Of a stretch of DNA of 64,000 bases, positions 47,521-60,795 are shown piece after piece (position 1 is the first letter of the stretch; every line of letters starts with the position of its first letter). A program made the position numbers and the translations under genes. The notes below the pieces were generated by a model. The model was given only the letters and a program-made list of their open reading frames with translations, searched no databases and was not told where the DNA came from. Source of the DNA: Adineta ricciae. Lineage: Eukaryota; Rotifera; Eurotatoria; Adinetida; Adinetidae. The stretch is taken from assembly GCA_905250025.1 (NCBI GenBank), contig CAJNOJ010000041.1, positions 1 through 64,000 of the forward strand. The letters are read 5' to 3'.

Positions 47521-50238
47521 TTAGGTTGACGAGTCAGATTGTGCCTGAGAGGCAACAATAGGTTGGGGCGGTGGGGTTGACGAAGGGAGAGTCGTTTCGG
47601 TATTTTGATCTAGTTTATTTTCAATTGTTATGTGTTGACCCTGTTTGCCGAGAAGCGCACGAAGAATCGCACTGAATTCGATTGCTGTTGTTGTTGTTGT
47701 AGCTGTTGTTGACGATGATGTTGATGGATCTGTAGTCGAATTTCTTAACTTTTGTTGACGTTCAAGAAGTAAACGATTGAGAACTTGAACTGTAGGTAGA
47801 GAAGTTTGAGGTTGAGGATGAGTTTGTGGTTGAATAGTTGGTAATGAGGGTTTCGAAATTGGTATCGCCGTCTTTCGTCGATTCGTATCTGTAGATTCAT
47901 GACGAATAAAGTATGAGTGATCGTGATAGACGATTGATGCTGGAGAATTAGGATCAATCGTGATATAAATTGGTACTGATGGCGTTGAATGACGAGCCTG
48001 GGGAAGAAGATCAAATTCTATGTCTATTCTTTTGAGGAAAACAATCATAACTACTTACACGTTTGGAACTTGGTACTGGTACGTATTCAGCTTCGTCGTC
48101 GTCTTCATCATCGCTTAGACCAGCTAGTTGTCGATAGTTTTTTCTTGGTCTGGTATTATTATTTTTGTCGCGGGTGATCGTAGTCGATGTCGACTCATGT
48201 AAACGTCGTTTAAGTGGATTAAATTCGTCGATATCGTCGTCGCATTGTGGAGTCACAGGTTGATACTCTGACCAACAATCTTTGAAATATCGAAGTAAGC
48301 GATTGGCCAATCGACCCAGAACTAGACGAGTGTGAAAATTAGAACCAAAAACAACACAATGATCTTTTTCTTACTACTGCGTTTGCCGTTGTATTGCTCA
48401 CAATTTGCAACCATCAGTTCGACATCTCGAACAAATTCTGCGGAATTGTTGACATATGCTTTAGCATTGATCTTCTTTTGAATAGTTGCAAGATCCATTG
48501 GGTTCTAAATACCGATGAACATGACATACGAAAACAGTTTTCATTTGAAACTTACTTCGATAATCGAAAAATACTTCGGTGCTAGTTCTTCGGTGACAGG
48601 TTCCAGAAACGGCCAACTGTTCTCATTTGTTCGTAATAGAGTTAATACTGAAAACGAATAGAATGTTTTCATCGATGAGGAATCTTTAATTTACCTTTTT
48701 GATGTATATCACTGGTGTCGATTGGGTTACTGGATTCATCGTTTAATGCTGATGATGCATTGCTGTTATCGGACATTTCGGAGCCATCGACCAAACCTGT
48801 AGATGATCCAGCTGCTGCTCGACGTCGTATACGATCTGCACGTTCTGAAAAGCGTATCAAAGTTCGAATACTTGAAAAATAAATGTGTCGGTCAAACCTT
48901 CTCGACGTTTAACACGTTCATTGCGTTCTAAACGTTCTTTCTCCTTTGCAATCGTTTCCTCTTGTCGTCGTTTGAATTCAAGAAATTTCTCATATCGTGC
49001 TTTTTGTTCTTGAGTTATCTCTTCCAATTCCAAGCGCTGTTGTCGTTTAGCCTCGAGACGTGTCGAACTACGCTTTGGTTCATAAGACGTCCAACGCCGA
49101 TGTCTTTCACGTTCTTTACGCGCATAGATCTCGGGCAATTCTGCGTTCAATTCAATCAAACGTTCTAACAGTTTACGATCTTTTAAACTTGAATTCTTTC
49201 TTGAACATGTTTTACGAAAATTTTCGATAAATGTATTCCATTCATCCAATGTACGACACATACATTGCCATGTGGATGTTCTAAAAACAAGAAGTCGAAT
49301 ATTAATCACCGTTTTAGATTTCCGAAATGATTCTCGATAGTCTTTTTTTGATGAATATCTTCGAGTTAGAACTAATTGCAGTACTTAACACACGAGTGGA
49401 ACACTTTCTAGCAATACCGGAAGTATGTGCCTAAGCAAAGTATCACTTGTCCTGTGCATCGAATCTACTTACTCAGAATCTTTACTCGGCGAGTCGGAAT
49501 AGAGACGTGTATCACCAAAGTACCATAGTTTATTTCCACGGGAATCTTCGCCAAACGGCTCAAAGCGAAGTGAATCAGCTGGTATGTTCTGAAAAATAAA
49601 ATTGACTTTCATTCGTTGATCTTTTTTTGTTGGTATTACTTCGGTAACTTGTTCAATGTCAGGTCGATTGAGTTTGGCATCGCACAACGCACGCAAAACG
49701 GTCACTTTTTCGAAAATGCCCATTTCCTTCCATTCAGTTGTTGATATTGTATCATCTGATATTTTCATCACAAATGATGAACAAGACGAGTCAATGGTCA
49801 GATCACATCGTTTGAGGACACTACTTAACATCATGAACATATTGCCCGAACTAGGAAAAGCAAATTATTTCATGCTGAATTCAAATCAGATCAATATCTT
49901 ACTTCACATGTAAACGTGTCAATCCGGTAAGCAATGATATGAGAAGTTCTTGAAGAAAAGGATGGATTTCTTCAGGATTATCAGATAGTAATGCATCTTC
50001 CAGTTCCTTGAAGAACAAACATAAGTCTGCGTATTGATCTGACTTCTCTCTTACCTCTTGATGAAAATCGAAGAGTTGAAAAGCATCACAAAAGATTCGT
50101 GCATACAGTGTTATGTACGGAATCTGCCAACTATTTTGCAGAGCTAAACAAGCGAGAAATAAATAAACGCCATTGGGTAGAAATCGGCTTACTTTTCTGT
50201 ATGTTCGACAATTGTGCGTCGGGCCATTCGGATGACAT
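47521..50238 (-). CDS. CECR2: CECR2-like bromodomain chromatin-remodelling subunit
   Basis: CECR2 partners ISWI ATPases and reads acetyl-lysine. Starting MSSEWPDAQL at 50238, an N-terminal DDT-like region follows (NSWQIPYITLYARIFCDAF, EELEDALL, LHVSSGNMFMML). Next come a WHIM-type region (SLRFEPFGEDSRGNKLWYFGDTRLY) and a conserved charged helix (WTSYEPKRSSTRLEAKRQQR). The bromodomain reads NENSWPFLEPVTEELAPKYF, IIENPMDLATIQKKINAKAY and VANCEQYNGKRS. It retains the PMDL word and the acetyl-lysine-binding Asn in EQYN. The C-terminal 260 residues are Ser/Thr/Pro/Gln-rich with an acidic DDEDDDEAEY patch. About ten short introns. It is shorter than vertebrate CECR2, mainly in the tail. Confidence 0.85.
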
Positions 50239-50869
50239 GACCCTTGTTGTTGTTGTTGTTGTTTACTTCTAAAAAAAACATCGTTGTGTGAGTCATGACT
50301 ACAGCTGACCGATATAGAACTACTAAGTATATTAGTGAATTCGATGAGTCATCATTCGAGGCTTTCATTTCGTGTAAACTTCTTCAAACTATATTTTCAT
50401 TTGTTATTTTATGAAAAGGTCAGTCAGTGATCAATTTGTTTTTTTCTCACAAGAATTCGTTATGGAACTCGATGTTTGATCTAATTCTTAGCCTTTTCTA
50501 CTAATTAGAAGAATTTCTACTGCACGCCTTGATTGAGTTAGTGAGTTTTGTACCTATATCAATGCGAGGGAACGTCTTTTGCGATAGAATAAGCAATGCA
50601 AAGCGTTGTATACGTGACGTCACCGATCTGTTGTTTTTTCCTTCTGTTTCTGCTTTGAAAAATTCCGCCAATGGGAAAATTTCTTCGAATAAAAACGAAA
50701 ATTTCCTCGGAAATTATTTATCTGATGAAGATTTCCTTTTAACAAGTGATTTTGTTGGTTTTAATTGTAAATCTAGATTTTAATATAAGAGGGCGCCACA
50801 AACGTATATTGTGTATGATTACGATTGATATTTGATTGAGTTTGTTTGTTGGTTTTATTCAAAGAAATC
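50239..50869. promoter_or_regulatory. Divergent intergenic region between CECR2 and NDUFS8
   Basis: About 630 bases between oppositely oriented start codons. A GTT repeat lies near 50246-50264, just upstream of the CECR2 ATG in its 5' leader, preceded by an acceptor-like TTTTTTAG. The rest shows no protein-like frame. Confidence 0.45.
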
Positions 50870-51906
<1,037 letters not shown>

Positions 51907-52011
51907 AATGGGTTCTATAAACATACGTTTTCTCTTTTTCTTGTGTAAAAAATTAAAATCTTCTTTTGTCCTTGCCGAGCAAAACACATACATACTTATT
52001 AGCAACCGTTG

Positions 52012-52017
52012 AATAAA
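52012..52017 (+). terminator. Poly(A) signal of NDUFS8
   Basis: AATAAA about 105 bases after the NDUFS8 stop and about 65 before the DDX55 ATG. Confidence 0.45.
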
Positions 52018-52083
52018 ACAAAAACACGGCAAAAACATCGTCTCCTCATATGTCATAGCCCTATTTTAGATTCTTTCACTACG

Positions 52084-54413
52084 ATGAGTAAAACGAACGA
52101 AACATTTACAGATCAATGGTCGACAACATTGAATTCCAAGATATTGAAATTCTTGAAAGTAAAAAAGTTCAATAAAATGACACCTGTTCAAGTAGGTCGT
52201 ATGAAATAACACGAAAGATTTTTCAGATGAGTTTTCTTCAATCTAGGCTATTACAATTCCATTATTTCTTCAACATAAAGATGTTTGTGTCGAAGCGGTG
52301 ACCGGTAGTGGAAAAACTCTTGCATTCGTTGTGCCAATTCTTGAAATGCTCCTAAAGAAATACACGAACGAAAGTCGATTCGATAAATATCATATTCATT
52401 CGTTGATTATCTCACCTACACGAGAATTAGCACAACAAACGTATGACATAACAAATGAATTTATTCAATCGTTCGATGACCAGCAACGCTTTTCATGTAT
52501 CAAATTTGTTGGGGGAACTAAACATGAAGCGGACGTCGAAGAATTTCGACAACATGGAGGAACGATTGTTATTGCCACACCCGGTCGAATCGAAGAATTA
52601 TTAAAAATTAAAACTAGTTCATTCAATCTTATCGCCAATCTGAAAAGTCTTGTACGTGTACTATTCTAGTTGGAAAGTCGTCTTGATTATAATCGTTGTT
52701 TAGGAAATGTTAATCTTGGATGAAGCTGATCGTCTATTGGACTTAGGATTTCTCACAAGGTAAGAATTCAGAATAGGAGAACGAATTTCTTCTATTGTTT
52801 TGTAGTCTTAATACCATTTTCGATTCTCTACCGAAACAACGACGAACTGGACTGTTTTCAGCCACACAAACTGATGAATTAGAAAAACTCATTCGTGCTG
52901 GCCTTCGAAATCCTGTTCGAATCACTGTTAAACAAACGGGTTCAGCTGCTAATCAACGTACTCCATCAACATTGAAGAATTTCTACATGGTTTGTCGCTC
53001 GTTTTTTTTTCAACATTCTACAAAGGAAACCTTCTTCTCAAATAGATTTGTGAACCGAACGAAAAACTTAGTCAACTAGTACACTTCATCAATGAACAAC
53101 GTCCAGCAAAGATAATGATCTTTCTTTCAACATGTGCCTGTGTGCAGTATTTTGCTAGTGTATTGAAACATCTCTATCAGTCATCAACATCGACAACAAT
53201 TTATGCTATGCATCGAAAATTGCGAAATAAACGTACGACAGTTATTGAACAATTTCGTGCAGAAACGTCGACGACAACAACGGCAATTCTTCTGTGTACA
53301 GATATTGTTGCGCGTGGTATAGATTTGCCTGATGTCGATTGGGTCATTCAATACGATCCACCAACTACAGTTGTGCAATTCGTCCATCGGTACATCTCAA
53401 GATTTTATTGTTGCTTTGTCTGATTGATTCTTGAGCTGTGTTTTAGTTGTGGTCGAACAGCTCGTCTCGGAAGACTTGGTAACGCATTGCTAATGCTTCT
53501 ACCAAATGAAGCTGCTTATGTAAATTTCCTTCTCAACAGCCAAAAAGTTCCGTTGACTGAAATGACGACACCGGATATCAACACGATCGAAAATGTCATA
53601 CCTACTGTACGACAATTAGCTACCAGTGATAAGTAGGAATTTGCAACGCGGAGAAGGCTTGATTTTTACTAAAATTTCATATGATTAGAGCCATTTATGA
53701 TCGATCAAAGCAAGCATTTGTTTCCTACGTTCAAGCATATGCTAAACATGAATGCTCACTGCTGTTACGTTTGAAAGAACTAGATCTAGGTGGAGTGGCC
53801 GAAGGCGCATTCGCACTTGTTCATCTACCGAGAATGCCTGAGCTGAAAAATCGGGTTATATCTAATTTTAATCAAGGCCAAACTGTTAATGCTGATGCGA
53901 TTCCCTACAAGCAAGTTTTACGAAATTTTGAATTGCAGAACGATGATTTTTTGTTAACAGGGACAAGAGTTTAGCAAAGAAACGACAAATGGAAAAAGAA
54001 GATCCAACTTTAAAGCCGCAAAAACGTGTCAAAGTAGGAAAGAAAGACTTTTTTCAAAAGCGATTGTAGATTTGCCCTGTGTGTTGAATAGACTGTCGCT
54101 TTTTCGATTCAAAAAGAAAAAAATCTTAAAAAGCGTTTGAAACGTCTACGTCGTGAACAAGCAGAAAACGAACGAATCATGGGTGCGGAAGTCGAACGCG
54201 CTGAAAATGAAAAAAACATCGATGACATCGCCAAAGAATACAGCAAACTAAAACGTTTGAGAAGAACACAAAGATTCAATGTAACTGAACTTCGTGCGAC
54301 AATCATTTCCTAAAAGATTCTTTTTTACCTTTTAGAAAATACAAAAATCGAAAAGGAATAAACGCAACGATCTTGAATTAAGTGAAGATGAGCAGTTATC
54401 CGATATGGAGTAA
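52084..54413 (+). CDS. DDX55: DEAD-box RNA helicase DDX55 (yeast Spb4 homologue)
   Basis: A nucleolar helicase of large-ribosomal-subunit assembly. About ten exons encode roughly 590 residues. Helicase motifs in order: Q motif (FNKMTPVQ), motif I AVTGSGKT, Ia [12 protein letters not shown], Ib [67 protein letters not shown], and [18 protein letters not shown]. After the helicase core, the extension has [11 protein letters not shown] and a Lys/Arg-rich tail typical of DDX55. The motif VI HRxGRTAR is complete across an intron. A TTTTAG acceptor-like site lies 15 bases before the ATG, close behind NDUFS8. Confidence 0.92.
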
Positions 54414-54458
54414 ATCATTTCTTTTCATTGTTATTATTGTTATTTGTTGTTTTTTACA

Positions 54459-54464
54459 AATAAA
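54459..54464 (+). terminator. Poly(A) signal of DDX55
   Basis: AATAAA 45 bases after the DDX55 stop codon. Confidence 0.55.
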
Positions 54465-54668
54465 ATGTTCCGATTATTCCTATTTGTTATAACTACCAAT
54501 ATGGAAGAAAAAAAAGAAAACGATCGCAAATATTCCTTTCCTCGTTCTTCTTCTTGGAGTTCTTTTTTCACTTCGTAACGCCAATAGCAACACGATCAAG
54601 TAACACTTCTGCTTGTATGTTTGCAAACAAAGAAGAATCGAATTATACTTCCATTTTAACACGACGTC

Positions 54669-55163
54669 ATGTACCAACCGCGAGTGTTTTGTGTCAAACT
54701 TCAATTGCATTTCGGTGGAGATATTCATGAGATATCTGTACCGGCATATGATGGTGCCGAACCTACCGTCAACGATTTGATGAACATCATCGAACGAGAC
54801 TTTCGCGTTCCACGAATCTTACAGAATCTGGCCTTTCATGGCCAAGAATTACATCCACATATCAATGCACCGTTAAGTTGTTTCGGAATCAAAAACTTAG
54901 GCCTGATCCGATTAGTTGGTCGAATGGCACCTGCTGACAAAATCCAACAAATCAATTCTCAATACAGTCCGCATTCCCATCAACAAACATCCTATTCTCC
55001 GCAACAACAACCTGTCGTTATTTCTACAGCCGAACAATATCTTTCATATTCTTATCCACAGAACCGTTCGGTTAGTACTCAATATGATCCGCCAACAGAG
55101 CAGCCTCCTCCAACACCAGATAAAGAGCAACTACCCGAACGACAGGCAACGCCGGCTCAATGA
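54669..55163 (+). CDS. Ubiquitin-like domain protein with a Gln/Pro-rich tail
   Basis: A single uninterrupted 164-residue frame beginning MYQPRVFCVKLQLHFGGD. The first 85 residues look like a ubiquitin-like beta-grasp fold (LQLHFGGDIHEISVPAYD, LMNIIERDFRVP, QNLAFHGQELHPH, LGLIRLVGR). The remaining 80 residues are Gln/Ser/Pro/Tyr-rich and disordered, ending PERQATPAQ. It does not end in GlyGly, so it is unlikely to be conjugated. BAG1-type proteins begin with a similar domain but have a helical BAG domain that is absent here. Position alone does not suggest a role. An AATAAA follows at 55231-55236. Confidence 0.65.
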   Translation: MYQPRVFCVKLQLHFGGDIHEISVPAYDGAEPTVNDLMNIIERDFRVPRILQNLAFHGQELHPHINAPLSCFGIKNLGLIRLVGRMAPADKIQQINSQYSPHSHQQTSYSPQQQPVVISTAEQYLSYSYPQNRSVSTQYDPPTEQPPPTPDKEQLPERQATPAQ

Positions 55164-55230
55164 ACCCTATCTGAATCGATATTGTCTTGTGTACGTTTGT
55201 TTATTAATAGAATACTTTAGTTCTTTTCTA

Positions 55231-55236
55231 AATAAA
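55231..55236 (+). terminator. Poly(A) signal of the ubiquitin-like gene
   Basis: AATAAA 68 bases after the stop codon. Confidence 0.5.
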
Positions 55237-55554
55237 AAAAAATACTAATAATCACACATAAAAGAAAGAAAAAAAAACAACTCAATACATAAATACAAAT
55301 TGTATGAAAATGCACAACATATAAAAAGAAACTTTGTCAATCTTTAATTATGTCATGATTTGGCAAAATGAAATTTGAAATAGTCGAATAAATTTCGAAG
55401 GTATATTTGACAAATTGAGCATTGCAAAAACATCGTAGACGAACAAGAATATGTCCACTGTCGTTTGAATAAAAACCGTGTTCACTGTGTAATCTTCATA
55501 TGACTAGAGTTGACACCGGTGTTGATGTCAAAAAGAAAACGAGTGAAGCGAGTT
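55237..55554. other. Convergent 3' flanks of the ubiquitin-like gene and TMEM132
   Basis: About 320 bases, very AT-rich, without coding potential. Confidence 0.45.
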
Positions 55555-58500
55555 TTAAGCGTGAGATTCTTTTAAATTATCAAAATAGGCGATCATCTGG
55601 GAATGGGAAAGTTCAGATAATTCTTTTTGTCGTTGTAAGGTAGATGCGTTAATCAACGGATTCGATGTGATATGAAACGTGGAACTGTGTATCGACGGGG
55701 AACTCGTTTGTTGCTGTTGTTGTTGTTTGATTGGCATTTCAAGCGAGTTTCGATCGAGAAATATCCAATCATGATTGGCTTCTTCAGCACCGCTTTGAGT
55801 TGAATGTCTTCGTCGTCGTAGCGGATCTGCTGATTTTCTTTGATAGTAAAAATGTACAAACCAATGAATAAGAAAAGCGAGGAATAAAACAATACATGCA
55901 CCTAGAAGAATCGATACTGCTATGAGAAATGGCGAAGTTCTTGTTCGTTGGTCATTGTGATTGTTTAATATAACATAATGATCTGTTGACTGCTGTGATG
56001 ATGAATGTGGATGATTCGAATTTCGTTGCGTGTTATTCGAATCGATGATTAGGTCACAAACAAGATCTGTTTGGGAAAAACTTCGATCGTCTGTACATTG
56101 TTGTTGACCTAACTTGAGACGAGCATGTAATGAGGTTTGACCGATAGCTAACGGAGAGATAAGCAAGTTCTTCCACGAGGTCATCGCATCGAAACGGATC
56201 AGCGAAGGATTTGTACGCGAAAAGTCGAAGTCGAGTTGATAATAATCGGATGGAATTTCATCTAAGGATATGGATGTGTTATCTGAATATGTTAGTATAA
56301 TGTTGATTTGACCGAACTATAGATGAAAAATAACAATATGGAAGATTAATACAGAGAATGTAGGTGATATTACTTGATTTCGATGGTCGAGATTGAATCG
56401 ATTGAAAATCGGTTTCATGAATAATTGGATTTTGTAGATTGGATCGACATGTTCGATGAAATGTGTTTGTAAGTCGATATTTGTGATGAGATTGAATGAA
56501 ATGTTTTGCACCCGAGTCAGTTCTTGATCGTCAACATAGAGTGTTTTCGAACCTATTGGAAGTTTATTTGTAAATGAATAGATCTAAAATGGAAAACAAA
56601 CAAGTGAGAATAGTTTCCAAGGAGAAGATTTGGATTTGATTTACTCGAACATTTGTTTTGCCTGGTCCGACACCCATGACTCGACCGTTGCGAATGACGG
56701 CCACACGTTTATCATCGGTTTCGAGATGATTACGAACAAATGGTGTAATGAGAACATTTAATTTGTTGAAAAGATAAATACGATCGCCATCTAGAAACGA
56801 AACTTCGAAATAAAGAAAAATATTTCATCGCGGCAGTTTACTTTGCGTCGTTCGATAAAATTTCGTATAAACGTCAACGAGTGATATCTGGTATACAGGA
56901 TAACATTTGATATCTTCATCCTCGTCGTCGTCGTCATCGTCATCTTCTTCGTCGTCTTCTTCTTCATTTTCAGATACGTTCGTCGATGATCCGGATTTCT
57001 GTTGATCCTCTTCACGATTCATGATGAACCAGCCATTGATCCGCGATAATTTCATGTCACTCAATTCGATACGCAGTGGTCGTTCAGGAATATAGATAGT
57101 GAAATGCACACGTTGAAGGTATTTTTCATGGCGAATAACAATCGACGTTGGACTATTGATATGATCGAAAAAATCATCACGTTCGTGACCGGAAAAATAG
57201 ATATGATTGCAATTGGAGTCGACTTGAATAAGATAGATATTCTCCGAATGACACACCGCTTGAGAAACCGGCTGAATAGAACTGACAGAAAAAATAAACG
57301 AGATTTCTTTGGAAAAAAGATCAAATATTCGCGTACCCCGAATGATTAACGGCAAGAATTTTCAACGGAAATTGTTGGATCTGCATTGTTAACATCGCGA
57401 TGTTGATCAGACTAGTAAAATCAGTGAGCGCGACGATTGTTTGAATATCATCGTATTGAACTTGAATAGGCACGCGAAAAATTGCTTCCTTCGTATCGAA
57501 AGAGTTGTTCGATAGGAGAAACCAGTCGATGTAGAAAATTGAACTCGGCTTTAATTGCTTAGTAGAATTAATAAGTAAGGTTAACGATGCTAAATCGATT
57601 TCTACTGACGACTTTTGCTCGATTTTGTTCGTTCGATTGATAATTACATGAAAATCGATATCTGTGGTCGATGCCGATCGATTCGAGATCGTTTGGTTCA
57701 ATCGAATATCATAATTTGCAAGTTTGAAATGATGTTTCCGAATGGATAGGATAGAAAAATGTGATAGTAGACGACAACGTATAATAAATGATGATGGAAC
57801 GGTTGACGAAAGGAAAAGTTTTAATTTCAATGGAAAATGCCAATTCGCATAATGAACACCATACGGATAGTCAACCGCGACGGATGAACGAGTGATAGTA
57901 GTAAACATAATATTATCATTCTCGAGATATTCCGAATGACCAATACGTGTTTCCTGATGAATGTGATCTTGCCGAGGTGTGTGATCAGCTAGACAATCGT
58001 TCGCTGTTGCAACATGATGAAGCTGAATGAAGAAAAGGAGTAGCGTTATCAAAATGTGAGACGAGAGATGCTTTCATCGATCTTACTTTGAGGTAGAGTT
58101 CGATTTTATTTGATGTTTGGTTTTTCGTCGAATATTCCACCATTTTTAATACAGGTAATGTCACTAAACAATAACCAGTGCTGGGTGATACTACACAAGC
58201 TTGAGTCTCATATAGATTCTGATCGTTAACGGCGGTAACAATTGCGCACATGGGCAACGTGGAATTTTTCTCATAGGAGCCGAGAGCAGAAGCAATCAAT
58301 ACTCGAACGAATGGATGAGATCGATTAAATGTTGGTGTAAGTAAATAACTTCGAAAAATCGGCTCTTTGTTTATCTTTTGTTGTTGTTGTTCTTGTTTAT
58401 TACTCGGTTCAAACAAATTGAATAATCGTTCGATTTGCAACTGTTCATAAGACGCTCTAATTTGAATGGCCGATGGAATGGCGCCCGATGCACCGTCAAC

Positions 58501-58662
58501 AAGACCGTAAAGTACATCACGATGGAGAAATTGCGATGTGTTTGATGACAGTTCGAATATGTGTGACGGGGATATTGATGGAATATCAACCTCAATCCGA
58601 CTGCCAATAATACTTTGGAAAAGAGCAAGAGTTAATACTAGGGTTAAGCTACGGATACACAT
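55555..58662 (-). CDS. TMEM132 family single-pass membrane protein
   Basis: TMEM132 proteins are neuronal type I membrane proteins linked to adhesion and actin. The first exon (58662-58087) begins with a signal peptide (SLTLVLTLALFQSIIGS). Extracellular landmarks include CVVSPSTGYCLVTLPVL and NKIELYLK. The signature stretch VHFTIYIPERPLRIELSDMKLSRINGW closely matches the vertebrate FTVWVPRLPLxIxxSDxxLSxIKGW. A single membrane helix near the C-terminus (FLIAVSILLGACIVLFLAFLIHW) is followed by a cytoplasmic tail with a Gln run and a DWIFLDRNS word. About 900 residues, several short introns. An unusually acidic insert (Glu/Asp only for about 18 residues) lies at about 56917-56975. The gene lies about 107 bases downstream of the NDH-2 stop on the same strand. 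Confidence 0.85.
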
Positions 58663-58768
58663 CGTTCAAGTAACATAATACTACCGAGATTAAATAATCT
58701 GAAAAGAACAGAAAAATTCAGCGTGCTCGATTATAAAGGATCTAATGAAAATGAGGAGATTATGGCTT
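58663..58768. promoter_or_regulatory. Very short spacer between NDH-2 and TMEM132
   Basis: 106 bases on the minus strand between the NDH-2 stop and the TMEM132 ATG. A pyrimidine-rich TTCTTTTCAG lies about 42 bases before the ATG. It is short for an independent promoter, so the two may be co-transcribed. Confidence 0.35.
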
Positions 58769-60795
58769 CTAAAATCGACTAATATCACGACCGAATACCT
58801 AGAACAAAGCATATGAATATTAGTTTCAAATACAATTGTGTACATACAAATGATTTAAACCAAAACATAGCTCTAGAGTAAAGGAAATTTTACATCGATG
58901 CAATACATTCAAGTGGAAAATTTACTTACACGAGTAATCGATTCTTAAAACTAACCAAACGCGTCATGTAAACTGATCGCCATAGTAACCATGATAAGAA
59001 ACCGGCTCTTTTGGTTTGTTTTAAATCAGCTAAACCACCGTAACCGCCCAGGTAAGCCAACATACCTAAATTATTAAAATTGAACGCCGCGTAATTTTCA
59101 TTGCTGATTTCATTCGAATTTTTCGAATAAAATTCCTTTTGATTGAATCGTTTAGCAAGATATTTCGCTTGTTGTACTGCTGCTTGAGCAGTAGCTGGGA
59201 TCGCGCGGTTCACCGGTGTGGCGCAATCGCCTAGAGCGAAGATGTTATTCACCGGTATTTGGCCATCTTGCAGAACTTGAAGATAATCATTAGTATAAAC
59301 TCGTCCTGAACGTTTTTCTTTCGAGAACGGTAATGTCGACGTTAATTCATTAGGAGAAAGACCTAGAAAATCGAATACATCGCAGGTTAAATTACACTGA
59401 TGAGATAGTCCTCTTGAAAGGCTGTATCGCTTCGTGTCGAGCAAAATTAGAACATTATTAAACAGCAATCTACCCTGGTTTTTTATATGTTCATTGAAAG
59501 AGGTGTCTAGACATTCTCTTTCGATTTTATTTATCCTTTTAAGAGAACACTAATGACATTGAAACTCTCCTTTACTTACCCGTACTCCATACTGTGATTC
59601 CACATGGAATTATTTCACCATTACTCAGTAAAACTTCATTTTCTCCTACTCGCTTCACGTGTGTATTTGTTTTTAATGTAATTTCTGACCGTGATTTTAA
59701 AATGTTCATCGCATAGTCTGTTAATTTCGAATCAAATGTTCCCAAGATATGATCGGTACTCTCGACGACAATGACATGCGTTTTGACATCGGGAAACCAT
59801 TTTGCAACGTCTTCGACGATAAAATCATGTAGCTCTCCACTGAATTCAATCGATGTTGGTCCACCGCCGACAATAACAAATGTTGTCAACGCCTTTCGTT
59901 CTTCGTCTGAGATGAACCGATTTGATGCACGTTCGAACAATTCCATAAGACGATTACGTATTGCACGTGCATCGGAAAGTTGTTTAAGAAAAAACGCATG
60001 TTGCTCAACACCCGGAACATGAAATGTGTTCGATTTCGCTCCGTGACAACAGACTAAATAATCGTAATCAAGTGTAAATTCTTTGCTATTATTGAAAAAG
60101 TCTCGACAATGGATTTGATGCTTTTGCGAATCGATTTCATCGCAATGTGCTTGATAATAGTGTAGATTTGATAGTGTTCGGACGGGTTCGATAATACAAC
60201 GAAATTCTAATGTTCCAACTGTTGTCGATGGTAGTAATGGTGTGAACAGAAAATGATTACGCGGTGAAACCTATCAATACAAAGACCATCTTCAAAGATT
60301 AATCAATTCGTCTTTTGATGTTCGACGCATGTACGCACAGTAGAAAGAACGAGAGAAAAGGAAGAAGAAAATTTCCGAATGAAATCAGTCATGAGGAAGA
60401 TATGTGTTCATTAGGGTGAGAATTTTTTTCTTTTCATCATTACTAAATTTCAATGGTCGACCTTGCCTTAAACGGTATTATATAAGATAAGAGATCTTCG
60501 AAGTTTTCCTTTCCCTAGATTCTCTATCTCCGACCAAGAACATCAACAGAAGCAAAAATACTTACTAAAGTAACGTCGTATTTACTTCGGTTCAAATAAC
60601 GAACGAATTGAAATCCACCCCTATGAAAGAAAGGAAGAGTTCGAATCTCCGGAAAAGTACGAAACTTCTCAATATGTACCATCCAGCACCTAGGACAATC
60701 ACCTTCTTCTTGCCTAGGTTCTCTTGTCGTCTTACAGAGTGTATCAATCGAGTAGAAATAGATGAATATCTGGGCAATGATCGAAACATGAGCAT
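58769..60795 (-). CDS. Alternative (type II) NADH dehydrogenase, NDH-2
   Basis: A single-subunit, rotenone-insensitive NADH:ubiquinone oxidoreductase of mitochondria. It starts MLMFRSLPRYSSISTRLIHS at 60795 (second ATG at 60789), a mitochondrial presequence. The FAD site KKKVIVLGAG spans an intron into GGFQFVRYLNRSKYDV. Further landmarks are SPRNHFLFTPLLPSTTVGTL, the NADH-binding VIVGGGPTSIEFSGEL, and IFALGDCA. The membrane-anchoring end is AGFLSWLLWRSVYMTR and FKNRLLV, a 25-base microexon at 58872-58848 (AMFWFKSF), then VFGRDISRF and TAG. No EF-hand insert, so Ca2+ regulation of the plant/fungal NDE type is unlikely. Such enzymes are common in plants, fungi and bacteria and known in some invertebrates. 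Confidence 0.88.
58848..58872 (-). other. 25-base microexon of NDH-2
   Basis: Flanked by CTCTAG upstream and GTATGTAC downstream on the minus strand, it encodes most of AMFWFKSF. Including it restores the family C-terminus between NRLLV and FGRDISRF. Skipping it would still be in frame with a GTGTAAG donor but would delete these residues. Confidence 0.8.

Noticed and set aside
60600..60660. GTTCGAATC T-loop-like sequence suggesting a tRNA
   Set aside because: No matching acceptor stem, D-arm or anticodon arm is found around it; it lies in an NDH-2 intron.
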